The position numbers and the translations under genes were made by a program. A stretch of 64,000 nt of DNA from a bacterium YEK0313 (GTDB lineage Bacteria > Pseudomonadota > Alphaproteobacteria > Rhizobiales > Phreatobacteraceae): the NCBI GenBank assembly GCA_000751295.2, contig CCMO02000001.1, forward strand, positions 5,533,623 to 5,597,622, in the 5' to 3' direction. Shown here one piece after another: positions 40,009-49,300 of the stretch; positions within the stretch are counted from its first letter, which is position 1; each line of letters opens with the position of its first letter. The notes beneath the pieces are model-generated. The model was not told where the DNA came from. It made no database searches and worked only from the letters and a program-made list of their open reading frames with translations.

Positions 40009-41490
40009 CTATTCGTCCCCTGCGGGACGCAAATGCGATGCGGGCAGCATTTCCTCGAGAATGGTCAGGAAGTCGCGCCCGGCGAGGCCACGGGCGCGGT
40101 CGAGCAGCAGCGGCAGCGGGCTCGACGGTTCGACCGCGCGGTAGAACTGGGCAACCTGGGCCATCGTGTCGTTGGCCTCGGCGCGCGTTGCGAGGCGTCG
40201 GAACGGAGCGGCGGTCGGCGGCGCGGCGGCGCGCAGCGCCTCGGCCGGGTCGCCTGCCGTCTCGCCGCCCTCCGCGAAGGGATCTGCCGGCTCGAACGCC
40301 GCGCCGCCGTCCGGTGCCTCGTCCGCATCGGCTGGCGGCATGGACGTGTCGAAGGCGCTCAGCCGTTCGATCGGAATGTTGAAGCCGGTATCCTGGCCGA
40401 CGCGGATGCTGGCGATCTCGACCGCATTCGGCACCAGCGTCCTGATCGCCTCGAGGAAGGAGACGCCGGCGAGCTGGCGGCACTGGCGCACCAGGAGGAG
40501 CCCGACGGACGAGGGCTCGTTGCGGGCGAGGTAGTCGGCGACGGCGTCGAGTGCGGCCGCCGCGTCGCCATGGCCGGCAATGCCGATCCTGGCCATTGGT
40601 CCTGCCGCTGCGGGGCCCGCCTCGACATGGCCGGCGGGCTCGACCGCCGGAACCGCCTGGATCCCCCCGGGATCGCGGCGCGCGAGCTCCGTGCCGAGCC
40701 AGGCCGCCTGCTCGCCCACCAGCTTCAGGAGATTGGGCAGGGCGAGATCGTGTCCCGGCCCAAGTGCCGTCGAAAAGCTCGCCGCGATCCGCTTGAGACC
40801 GGCCTCCAGTCGCGCAAGCTCGCCGTGCGTGGCCTTGAGCTCATCGAGATCGGCCCGCTCGAGCCCGCCGGCGATGGCGGCCGCGTCATAGACGCTCTCA
40901 TTGTCTCGCGGCGCGACCGTGCCGGTCGCGACCAGATGATTGCGGTAGGACACCCGCCCGAGATTGCGGGTCTCGAACAGCGGCATGACCTGCAGCGGCA
41001 TGACCGTGTGTGGCATGTCGTCGAGCGCCATCAGCACGCCGCGGCGCAGCTCCACGTCGCGGCCGGCCACGGCCGGATGGACCTCCGTCCACTGCCCTTC
41101 GAGCAGATCGGCCATGGCCGTGACCAGGCCGGCGAAACCTTCGAGATCCCGGTCGAGCACGCGCAGCTTGGCGAGCAGCACCATGACGCGCAGGTCGCGC
41201 GAGCGCTGCATCAGCGCGGCGCCCGCCTTGGCCTCCGCGGCGAAGTCGATGGTCGACCGGTCGAAGGCAGCGAAGACCGGCGGCAGGACGCCTTCGACGC
41301 GGGCGAGGAAGTTCAGATAGTCCTCGTCGCCAAGCGCATCGAGATCGGGACCGCAGGGCGCCGCGCCGGGCACGGCTGCATCACCTTCCGCCACGGTTCC
41401 GAGCACCGGTTCGGACTCGGGCACCGGTTCGGACTCGGGCACCGGTTCGGACCTGGGCGCCGCGGGCATGGCATGATCGATGGCGCTCAT
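40009..41490 (-). CDS. tssA: TssA, type VI assembly protein with ImpA_N domain
   Basis: 493 residues from the ATG at 41490. The ImpA-like N-terminal domain is clear (DYLNFLARVEGVLPPVFAAF, LLEGQWTEVHPAV, RRGVLMALDDMPHTVMPLQV). A long middle with the Ala/Pro-rich, acidic stretch follows, and the C-terminal helix RGLAGRDFLTILEEMLP matches the region that binds the baseplate or sheath end. TssA primes tail assembly. Residues 12-31 contain a repeated PVPESE motif encoded by an 18-bp tandem repeat. It is the first gene of the operon. Confidence 0.9.
   Translation of the reverse strand: MSAIDHAMPAAPRSEPVPESEPVPESEPVLGTVAEGDAAVPGAAPCGPDLDALGDEDYLNFLARVEGVLPPVFAAFDRSTIDFAAEAKAGAALMQRSRDLRVMVLLAKLRVLDRDLEGFAGLVTAMADLLEGQWTEVHPAVAGRDVELRRGVLMALDDMPHTVMPLQVMPLFETRNLGRVSYRNHLVATGTVAPRDNESVYDAAAIAGGLERADLDELKATHGELARLEAGLKRIAASFSTALGPGHDLALPNLLKLVGEQAAWLGTELARRDPGGIQAVPAVEPAGHVEAGPAAAGPMARIGIAGHGDAAAALDAVADYLARNEPSSVGLLLVRQCRQLAGVSFLEAIRTLVPNAVEIASIRVGQDTGFNIPIERLSAFDTSMPPADADEAPDGGAAFEPADPFAEGGETAGDPAEALRAAAPPTAAPFRRLATRAEANDTMAQVAQFYRAVEPSSPLPLLLDRARGLAGRDFLTILEEMLPASHLRPAGDE
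41404..41457 (-). repeat. 18-bp tandem repeat, three copies, near the start of tssA
   Basis: The unit caccggttcggactcggg occurs twice exactly (41404-41421, 41422-41439) and once with one change (41440-41457). It encodes repeats of SEPVPE in the N-terminal tail. Copy changes would alter tail length by six residues. Confidence 0.85.
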
Positions 41491-41586
41491 GTCCTCAACT
41501 CTTCCGATGCGGCGCGTCCCCCGACACAAGGGCGGGCTGGCGAATGACCTGGCACGGCAGGGGCGGCAATGCCGCCGTGACGCGGC

Positions 41587-42156
41587 TCAGCGGTTGACGC
41601 GGGTTTCGACCCGGCGATTGGTGCCGTCGAACCGGTCGGCGGTGCGCGGCTGCGAACTGCCGAAGGCACGCGGCATGATGCGTGTGCTGGGAATGCCCTG
41701 CGCTTCCAGATAATTCACCACCGCGCTGGCCCGCCGGCGCGACAGGTCCATGTTGTGCGCGTCGGAGCCGCGGGCGTCGGTATGGCCGTCGACCGCGAAG
41801 TTCAGCCCGTTCAGCCGCGGGTCCCGGAGGGCGCGGGCGAACTCGTCGAGATTGCGCCGCGCCTCCGGTGTCAGCCGATCGGAATCGAGCGCGAAATTGA
41901 CCATCAGGTCGAAGCTCGGCGGCGCTGCCGGTCGCCCGCACTCCGCATCGGTGCCTGAGCAGATCGTGCGGCTGGCACTATAGTTGCTGTTCTGCCCAAG
42001 TCCCCGTGACTGCCCGAGAGGAAGGTTCGTCTCCGATTGACGTGGCACGGAAAATCGCTCGATAATCTGATCCGCCGTATAAGCCGGCTGCGCAATCGCC
42101 TGCCCGGATACAGTCATCGCCGCCAATAAAGCGAACCCGCAGAAGCTCCAACGCAT
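41587..42156 (-). CDS. Exported OmpA-family protein
   Basis: 189 residues. A signal peptide (1-23, ending GQAIAQ) is followed by a linker of about 55 residues with one cysteine pair. The C-terminal OmpA peptidoglycan-binding domain follows (FALDSDRLTPEARRNLDEFA, VDGHTDARGSDAHNMDLSRR, and AFGSSQPRTADR...NRRVETRV at the end). The start has a good GAGGGGAT upstream. It is divergent from vgrG and downstream of tssA on the same strand. In type VI loci such proteins can anchor the membrane complex to peptidoglycan (TagL-like). It could equally be a general envelope protein. Confidence 0.85.
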   Translation of the reverse strand: MRWSFCGFALLAAMTVSGQAIAQPAYTADQIIERFSVPRQSETNLPLGQSRGLGQNSNYSASRTICSGTDAECGRPAAPPSFDLMVNFALDSDRLTPEARRNLDEFARALRDPRLNGLNFAVDGHTDARGSDAHNMDLSRRRASAVVNYLEAQGIPSTRIMPRAFGSSQPRTADRFDGTNRRVETRVNR

Positions 42157-42497
42157 GGAAATCCCCTCGGCGCGATTGAATACTCGCCGAGAATGACTCA
42201 GTCTGCTATGACCGTCAATCGATTGACCGGCGTGGACACTAGTCAAATGGGTAACCATCGCGGGCACCCCTCCGTAAGGGAAATCGGACGTCAACAGGCG
42301 GTCTCGGCGCTGGCCGCGATCCGGTCCCGCCGCAGCGGCAGGGCCGCGGCGGCATCAGGCGATCGATGCACCGCAGACTGGCACGGCCGCGCCTTCGCCG
42401 GTGTGACCGGGCGCACATCGCATCGCGCCACCCCGTGCTTGGTTCGCCTCGCGGAATGGCCCGAACCGCTTCGTTCAATCGCCGGCGAGGACACACG
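42157..42497. other. Divergent ompA-family / vgrG promoter region
   Basis: 341 bp. It contains a perfect 14-bp palindrome GTCAATCGATTGAC (42214-42227) about 60 bp upstream of the OmpA-family gene, and otherwise GC-rich sequence. No convincing sigma-54 site was found. The palindrome may be an operator for control of the type VI genes. Confidence 0.45.
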
Positions 42498-44354
42498 ATG
42501 ACGCTCGCGCTCACGCAGGACCAACGGCCCGCGCGCCTGAAGACGCCGTTCGGCGGCGACGTGCTGAACCTCGTCGGCTTCGACGGCCACGAAGCGATCA
42601 GCACCCCCTTCGACTATGTCATCGAGGCGGTCAGCACCGAGGCGAGCCTCGACTTCGACAAGGCGCTCGGGCGCAATTGCGCGGTGACCTTCCACACCTA
42701 CGGGAAGGCGCAGCGGCACTTCAACGGCGTGCTGACCGAAAGCGAGTGGCTCGGCAAGCGCGGCGGGCTGCATCACTACCGGCTGAAGCTGCAGCCCTGG
42801 CTCTCGCTGCTCGGCTTCACCGCCAATTGCCGCTTCTTCCAGGACATGCCGGTCACCGACATCATCCGCAAGGTGTTCACCGAAGCGGGCTTTTCCGACT
42901 TCCTGTTCAAGACCAGCGAGAGCTACGAGAAGATCGAATATTGCGTGCAGTACCGGGAGAGCGATCTCGCCTTCGTCAGCCGGCTGATGGAGCACTACGG
43001 CATCTATTATTTTTTCGAGCACACGGCCGACAAGCACGAGATGATCCTGGCCGACGGCCGCTCGTCGCACCAGCCGGTGCCGGGCCTTGCCACCCTGCCC
43101 TTCCGCCACCTCGCCAGCACCAATGTCCGGGACGAGCAGCACATCACCGAATGGAAGCCGGTGCGCCGGTTCCAGAGTGGCAAGGTGAGCCTGAACGACT
43201 TCGACTATCTCAAGCCCAATGCCTCGCTGCTGGCCGAGAAGAGCCAGCCCGGCGGCTACGCCAAGAGCGGGCTCGAGGTCTACGACTACCATGCGAGCTA
43301 TCAGGACCGCGGCAAGGGCGAGAAGCTCGCCCGGGTCCGGCTGGAAGCCCGCCAGGCTCTCGATTTCCGGCGCGAATGCACGGGCGATGCCGCCTCGCTC
43401 GCGCCGGGCGGCCTGATCACGCTCAAGGACCACCAGGAGGCCTCCGAGAACATCCCCTATCTCGTCGTCGCCTGCACCCACCGCATCCACGCGCAGGGCT
43501 ATCTCTCAGGCGAGGATGGCGGCACGAGCTATGACGGCAGCTACCGGCTCCAGCCCGCCAGCCGGCCGTTCCGCGCACCCGCCGTCACGCCGCGCCCGGT
43601 CATTTCCGGTCCGCAGACGGCCAAGGTGGTCGGCAAGGCCGGCGAGGAGATCGACGTCGACGAGCACGGCCGCATCCTCGTCCAGTTCCACTGGGACCGC
43701 GACCGCAAGCCCTCGCGCCGGGTGCGTGTCGCCCAGACCTGGTCCGGCAAGTCCTGGGGCGGCGTCGTCATCCCGCGCATCGGCATGGAGGTGGTGGTCG
43801 AGTTCATCGAAGGCGATCCCGACTATCCGCTCGTCACCGGCACCGTCTACAACGGCGACAACCGGCATCCCTACGAACTGCCCGCCAACAAGACCATGGC
43901 CGGCGTCAAGTCGCGCTCGTCGAAGAACGACACCGGCTACAACGAGTTCGTCTTCGAGGACAAGGCGTCGTCGGAGAAGATCCGCATGCACGCGGAGAAG
44001 GACCTCGACGTCACCGTCAAGAATGCCGAGACGCGCGAGATCGGCGCGGAATTTCCCGTGCCGATGGGCAAGCCTTCGCGGAAGACGACGCTGAAATCCG
44101 GCGACGACGAGCTTGCCGTCGAGACCGGCAACCAGACGGTCAAGGTCGCGCAGACGATGACGCTGAAGGCCGGGCTGATGATCGAGCTCGTCTGCGGGGC
44201 CAGCAAGATCACGATGACGCCGGCATCGATCGACATTTCCTCGCCGCTGATCAACATCAAGGCGGCGGCTGTCCTCAACGCCCAGGGCACGCTGACCAAT
44301 GTCAGCGGCGCGGCGAACCTGTCGCTGCGCGGCGGCCTGGTACTGATCAACTGA
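42498..44354 (+). CDS. vgrG: VgrG (TssI) spike protein
   Basis: 618 residues. The gp27-like part covers about 1-370 (NLVGFDGHEAISTPFDYVIE, KRGGLHHYRLKLQPWLSLLG, RESDLAFVSRLMEHYGIYYF). The gp5-like OB fold follows (VDEHGRILVQFHWDRDRKP), with WSGKSWGGVVIPRIGMEVVV and the needle repeat region. The C-terminal needle ends without an added effector domain. VgrG forms the tip that carries effectors and PAAR. No PAAR gene is adjacent. Leads a rightward unit with the unknown 183-residue protein and the TagH-like protein. Confidence 0.95.
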   Translation: MTLALTQDQRPARLKTPFGGDVLNLVGFDGHEAISTPFDYVIEAVSTEASLDFDKALGRNCAVTFHTYGKAQRHFNGVLTESEWLGKRGGLHHYRLKLQPWLSLLGFTANCRFFQDMPVTDIIRKVFTEAGFSDFLFKTSESYEKIEYCVQYRESDLAFVSRLMEHYGIYYFFEHTADKHEMILADGRSSHQPVPGLATLPFRHLASTNVRDEQHITEWKPVRRFQSGKVSLNDFDYLKPNASLLAEKSQPGGYAKSGLEVYDYHASYQDRGKGEKLARVRLEARQALDFRRECTGDAASLAPGGLITLKDHQEASENIPYLVVACTHRIHAQGYLSGEDGGTSYDGSYRLQPASRPFRAPAVTPRPVISGPQTAKVVGKAGEEIDVDEHGRILVQFHWDRDRKPSRRVRVAQTWSGKSWGGVVIPRIGMEVVVEFIEGDPDYPLVTGTVYNGDNRHPYELPANKTMAGVKSRSSKNDTGYNEFVFEDKASSEKIRMHAEKDLDVTVKNAETREIGAEFPVPMGKPSRKTTLKSGDDELAVETGNQTVKVAQTMTLKAGLMIELVCGASKITMTPASIDISSPLINIKAAAVLNAQGTLTNVSGAANLSLRGGLVLIN

Positions 44355-44365
44355 ACGGGGCCGCC

Positions 44366-44917
44366 ATGGCAACCTTGCGCTTTGCCACTGCCCGCGACGT
44401 CGCCGAAGCCTTCCCGACGCTGGTCGAGGACATGCTGGCGGAGCCGGGCGAACGCGAGCCGCTTGCCTTCCTGCGCGAGCTCGCCGACGGCGAGACGCCG
44501 GAAGATGCGATCAGTTTCTGTGCCTACGTCCTGCCACGCCGCGACGCGGTCTGGTGGGCCTGCCGGTCGGTGCGCGCCCTGGCCTCGCCCGGCGCTCCGG
44601 TCGAGGACGTCGCGCTCGCCGCGGCGGAAGCCTGGGTGCGCGCGCCCTCGGAGGCAAGCCGGATCGAGGCCATGCAGGCCGGCCAGGCAGCAAGCTCCGC
44701 CCATGCCACGACCTGGGCCGCCTTCGCCGCGGCCTGGTCGGGCGGCAACCTCTCGGTCGGCGAACATGCCGGAGCGCCCGCCCCGGCCCATCTCACCGCC
44801 AAGGCCGCCCGCGCCTGCCTGCTGATCGCGCTCGCGCGCATTTCGGCAACCGAGCGCCGTGATAGACTGCGTGCCTGCATCGAAGGCGGCATTCGCCTCG
44901 CTGCGGCGGATGCCTGA
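44366..44917 (+). CDS. T6SS-linked protein of unknown function
   Basis: 183 residues, 11 bp after vgrG. Predominantly helical and alanine-rich, no signal peptide or membrane segment. Distinct segments are ATARDVAEAFPTLVEDMLAE, EREPLAFLRELADGETPEDA and LPRRDAVWWACRSVRALASP. I think it belongs to a small domain family of unknown function often found between vgrG and FHA genes, perhaps the one named DUF6931, but I cannot verify this. Likely acts as a chaperone or adaptor for VgrG-linked cargo; this is inference from position only. Confidence 0.6.
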   Translation: MATLRFATARDVAEAFPTLVEDMLAEPGEREPLAFLRELADGETPEDAISFCAYVLPRRDAVWWACRSVRALASPGAPVEDVALAAAEAWVRAPSEASRIEAMQAGQAASSAHATTWAAFAAAWSGGNLSVGEHAGAPAPAHLTAKAARACLLIALARISATERRDRLRACIEGGIRLAAADA

Positions 44918-45001
44918 CGCGACCGCCCCCGGGGAGACCGATGCCGAAACCAGCTCTGTCGAGATCAGGCCTGTACCAGGGTCAAGATGCGGAGGCCGTC
45001 C

Positions 45002-45460
45002 GTGCTCGCACTGCGCCTGACCATTGAAAACGAGGCCGCCCTGTCCGATGGCGGACCGCTGACCTATACGTTGACCGGCCGGCGCGGCATCGACATCGGC
45101 CGCGACAAACATCTCGACTGGGTGCTGCCGGATCCGACCCGCTACATTTCGAGCAAGCACTGCGAGATCCGCTTCCGCGACGGCGGCTACTGGCTGCACG
45201 ACGTCTCGAGCAACGGCACCTTCGTCAATGGCGCAGCCTTCCGCCTGACCGAGCCGCGGCGGCTGCGCGCCGGCGACCGGCTGGAGATCGGGCGCTACAT
45301 CATCAAGGTAGAGGTCGAGGGCGACAGCTCCGCCGGAAGCCTCGAAGGAGAGGCCGTGCCACCGGCCGCGGCCAGCGACATCTGGGCCGCCGACGGCGAG
45401 GCGGCGCCGGCGAAATCCGCGCGCGGCGCAACGGCCGGCCGGTCGTATCGGGCGACCTGA
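45002..45460 (+). CDS. tagH: TagH-like protein, N-terminal FHA part (split)
   Basis: 152 residues from a GTG at 45002 with GGAGG six bases upstream; the ATG at 44987 is an alternative. Residues 1-100 form an FHA phosphothreonine-binding domain: RGIDIGRDKHLDWVLPDPTR, YISSKHCEIRF and HDVSSNGTFVNG. The frame then runs through a short linker and stops at 45458-45460, in the sequence TGATG, where a second frame starts. Intact TagH proteins continue into the domain coded by that second frame. Together they would regulate type VI activity. The split most likely reflects a one-base indel near 45408. Confidence 0.75.
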   Translation: MLALRLTIENEAALSDGGPLTYTLTGRRGIDIGRDKHLDWVLPDPTRYISSKHCEIRFRDGGYWLHDVSSNGTFVNGAAFRLTEPRRLRAGDRLEIGRYIIKVEVEGDSSAGSLEGEAVPPAAASDIWAADGEAAPAKSARGATAGRSYRAT

Positions 45461-46311
45461 TGGACTGGGCCGTCGATCTGCCCGGCCCGCTCGGCCGGCC
45501 GCAGCCCGAGCCGGTTCTGCCCGCGCCGCGCGGCCGGCGAGCGCCCCCACAGGACGACGCCGGGGACGCAGCCGCCATGGACTGGGCCATGCCGAGAGAG
45601 CTGCCGCCGCCGAAGCCGCCGGAACCGGCTGACGCAGCTCTCGTCCCGCCGGCACCGGAAGCAGCTGGCGCGGAACCGCTCGCGCCGCCGCCGACGCGCC
45701 CCGAACCACCCGCGCGGCCGTCCGCGACCTCGGACGCCTTCATCGCGGCCTTCGCCCGTGGCGCCGGCCTGCCGCCGGATCTCTTCGGCGGCCGCGATGC
45801 GACGGCCCTCGCCGAGGAGCTCGGCCGGCTGATGCTGCTCGTCACCACCGAGCTCAAGGTCCTCATGCAGGCGCGCGCGGAGGCGAAAGGCGCCATGCGC
45901 AGCGCCAACCAGACCGCGGTCCAGGCGCTGGACAACAATCCCATTCCTTTCGCCCCGACCGCCGAGGATGCCTTGCGGCTGATGCTCGCCGGCGCCGGGC
46001 CCGGCTATCTCGGCGCGAGCGCCGCGGTCGCCCGCAGCTTCGAGGCGCTGAAGACCCATCAGCTCGACACGTTCATCGCCATGCAGGCGGCGGTGGACGC
46101 GCTCCTCACGCAGCTCGACCCGGAAACGGTCGACCGCGACGCCGCCCCCGACCGGGCTCTCGGCCAGTTGTTCGCCTCGCGCAAGGCGCGGCTGTGGGAC
46201 CTCAACCTCGCCCGCTGGCAAGCCCTCGCCGCCGCCCATGACGGCGGCCTGCGCGGCGCCTTCATGAGCTTTTTCGCCACCGCCTACGACCGGCGCGCCA
46301 CCGGCCGCTGA
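45460..46311 (+). CDS. TagH-like protein, C-terminal T6SS-associated domain (split)
   Basis: 283 residues from the ATG overlapping the stop of the FHA frame. A Pro-rich stretch of about 85 residues is followed by the domain that ends TagH proteins: DAFIAAFARGAGLPPDLFGG, RLMLLVTTELKVLMQARAEA, KGAMRSANQTAVQALDNNPI and FSPTAEDAL-like FAPTAEDALRLMLAG. Read upstream in this same frame, GRPVVSGDLMDWAVDLP continues smoothly, which supports one ancestral gene. Expected neighbours TssJ, TssK, TssL and TssM do not follow; the next gene is an unrelated autotransporter on the opposite strand. Confidence 0.75.
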   Translation: MDWAVDLPGPLGRPQPEPVLPAPRGRRAPPQDDAGDAAAMDWAMPRELPPPKPPEPADAALVPPAPEAAGAEPLAPPPTRPEPPARPSATSDAFIAAFARGAGLPPDLFGGRDATALAEELGRLMLLVTTELKVLMQARAEAKGAMRSANQTAVQALDNNPIPFAPTAEDALRLMLAGAGPGYLGASAAVARSFEALKTHQLDTFIAMQAAVDALLTQLDPETVDRDAAPDRALGQLFASRKARLWDLNLARWQALAAAHDGGLRGAFMSFFATAYDRRATGR

Positions 46312-46360
46312 ATGGGCGGAAAGGCCCGCTCCCTCCGGGCGCGCGCCGTTCCAGGCCGGT

Positions 46361-49300
46361 TCAAAATCTCAGGCTGAAGTTTGCCTTGAAGCCGTGCTGC
46401 TGCGCGGACGAAGCGAACTGGCCGTCGTAGGAAAGACCGAGAACCGCATTCGGCGTGACGGCCATGTCGAGCCCGGCATTGATGGCGCCGGCGTCGCGTG
46501 CGATCGGCACGCCCGCTATGGCGAAGGCATCGCCGCCGGCGAAGGCCTGGCTCGACAGCGGAGCGATCGCGCCATAGGCGTGCCGCCAGCCGATCGAGCC
46601 ACGCACGGTGGCGGCAATCCCGCCGAGGGCAAAGTTCGCCGAGGCCCGCAGCCCGATCGTGGTGAAGGTGGCGGCCGTCACCTGGCCGGTCGCGTGAAGC
46701 GCGGCCGCCCCGCCGCGCTCGCCGCAGCCGCCGGCATCGAGGCTCACATGAGCGAGATTGGCGAAGGGTTCGAAGGCCGCGACCGGCGTATCGATCCGAT
46801 AGCCGATATCGCCGAAGACCTGGAAGGTGCCGGCCCGGTACCTGCTCCTCAGGCTGTCGCCGAAACCCGCAAAGGCGACGGTACGGCCGGTGACGAGCTG
46901 ATGCCATGTATAGGCCAGACCGGCGCGGAACCCCAGAGGCCCCCACTGCGTCCCGCCATAGAGGCCGAGGTGATAGTTGTCGCTTTCGCCGGAGGAGAGG
47001 CGGCCGCGCGCATTGAAGGTGGTACGGCTGTAGCCGGCGAGCGCGCCGAAGCGCCAGGTCCCGAACGGCCCCGTGCCGAACACCGGCCCATCGGCCCCGA
47101 TCAGGATGCCGCCGGTGGCGGTGGTAAGCCCGGCGGCATTGCCGTTGCCGTTGACGCGACCCCAGGCGCCGAAGCCCTGAGCCCAGACCGCCGCACGATC
47201 GGTGGTGACGGGAACGGCCTGCGGACCACCCTCGCCATAGGCCGTGACGGGCATGGCGGAGGCCGCGACGGCGCCGAAGGCGGCGCGGATGCGATCGGTC
47301 GCGGCCTCGCGGATGAAACGGCTGTCGGCGATCAGCGCCGTCTTCGCGCTCGCATGGATCTCGCCGGAAAGCTGATCGAGCGCCGCGCGGGCTGCAGTTG
47401 CATCCGGAAGGGCGGCCGCCGCATCGTTGGCGGGATTGCCGGATCCGGTGCTTTCGAGGCCTTTGCCGATCGCGCATTGGTTGGCGGTTTGCGCGACGGC
47501 GCAGAACGGCACGCTGTTGCGCTTGGCCTCGATATAGACACGGTGGGCATCATAGCTCAGCGTCAGGTCGACGAAGGGCATGTTCTGGTCGAATGCGTCG
47601 AACCTGCCGGTCACGCCGCCATGGGCATCGAGGATCGTCCAGCGACTGCCGGGCGTATAGATGCCGCCGGCCTTGAGGGCATGGACCGTACCGCCGTCGA
47701 TCACGGCTGTGCCGCTGACATTGATCAGGTCGCTCTGCAGCGCGGGGCTGATCTCGGCCTGATAGGTCGAGCCGGCGGCAAAGACGAGATTGCCGTTGAC
47801 GGTGAGGGTGCCGATGGAGTTGCCCGGCGCGATCGTGCCGCCCGAGGCGATCGTCACGACCGATCCGGCACCCGAGCCGACCGTGCCGTGGCCGCCGAGC
47901 GTGCCGCCACCCGCCACGTGGAACGAACCTCCGAGCATGGCCTGGGCGTGGGCGGGGCCGGAGCCGACGATCAACGCCCCGGCGGCAATCTCGGTCATGC
48001 CGGCAAAACCGGAACTGTTGCCGTCGTAGATCAGCGCGCCCGTGCCGGCCTTGACGAACCGGCCCGTGCCGGTGAGCACTCCGCCATAGGCGGCATCCGC
48101 GGCCTGATCGAACGTGAGCGATGCGCCGGCGCCGATCGCGGCATTGCCGAGGAAGCGCTCGGCGACGGCGGACAGTCCACCGGCCTGGATCGACCAGTCG
48201 AGGCCGGAGATGCCGGTCAAGCTCAGGGTGCCGGCGCCCTGCTTGACCATGAGGCCGGCGAAGCTGCTCAGGCGGCCGATATTGCCGGCGAAACGGCCAT
48301 CCGCCGGCTGATCGAACACCACCGTGCCGGCATTGATGATGTCGCCCGAGATCGAGCCCGTGCTGCCGATCAGCGTGCCGCCCAGGACGGCGGTATTGCC
48401 ATAGCTGTTGACGCCGGTCAGGCGCAGCGTGCCCGCGCCGATCTTGATGAGATCGCCCGCGCCTGAAACGCTTCCCGTGAGGCCAAGCTCGGTATTGGTT
48501 GCGACGTTGAAGACACCGGAGCCGTCGAGCATGATCGCGCGCGCGCTCTGGATGCCGGCCGTGGTCGCCAGCGTCCCGCCATTGAAACGCAGCCCGCCCG
48601 CCGCATCGCCGAGATTGGCGTCGCTCGATACCGATAGGGTACCATCGAGAAGGCTAGTGCCGCCGCGATAGGTGTTGTTGCCTTCGAGAACGAGTGTCCC
48701 GCCCTCGGTCTTGCTGAGGCCGCCGGTTCCGGTGATCGTCGTTGCGATGTGAGCGACTGTATTCGTCAGCACCCGAATTTCGGCATTGCCATCGCTCCGG
48801 CCCGAGCCGTCGATCATCAGCGTTCCCGGGCCTTCGAGGCGGTAGCCATTGTCGACGAATTGCAGCCCCTTGAAGCTCTGCACGCCCGCAACCGCGATCG
48901 TGCCGCCCCCGAACCCGCCGGGCTCGTTCTTGAACACGGCGTGATGGCCCGCCCAGGCGACAGGCGCCACGCCGCCCTGATTCAGCCATTGCGTGCCGAC
49001 GGCGTTCCACGTGCCGTCGTCGCCTTGCCAGTGCTGCAGGGTATTGTCGCCGTTGGCTGCGACGAACAGATCCACATTGCCGCCGCCGGCCTGGATTTCG
49101 TAGATACCGGCAACCGGGGTGGCGCCGATCTCGAGGCCGCGATCGATGAGAGTGCCGCCATAGGTCATCAGCCGGTAATAGCCGAAGGCCGCCATGCCAT
49201 CGGCGGGATGGCCGCTCTGGGACAGGTTCAGCGTGCCGTCCAGCGTCAGACTGCCGCCCACCGCGATGCGGTCGCTGGTTCCCGGCGCACCGGCCGACAG

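Noticed and set aside
42340..42400. Possible sigma-54 promoter for vgrG (TGGCACG near 42379)
   Set aside because: The -24-like TGGCAC is present, but no TTGC follows at the required spacing.
46394..48466. Long + strand frame opposite the autotransporter
   Set aside because: The reverse frame has no signal peptide, repeats or motifs, while the - strand frame has a full autotransporter architecture.
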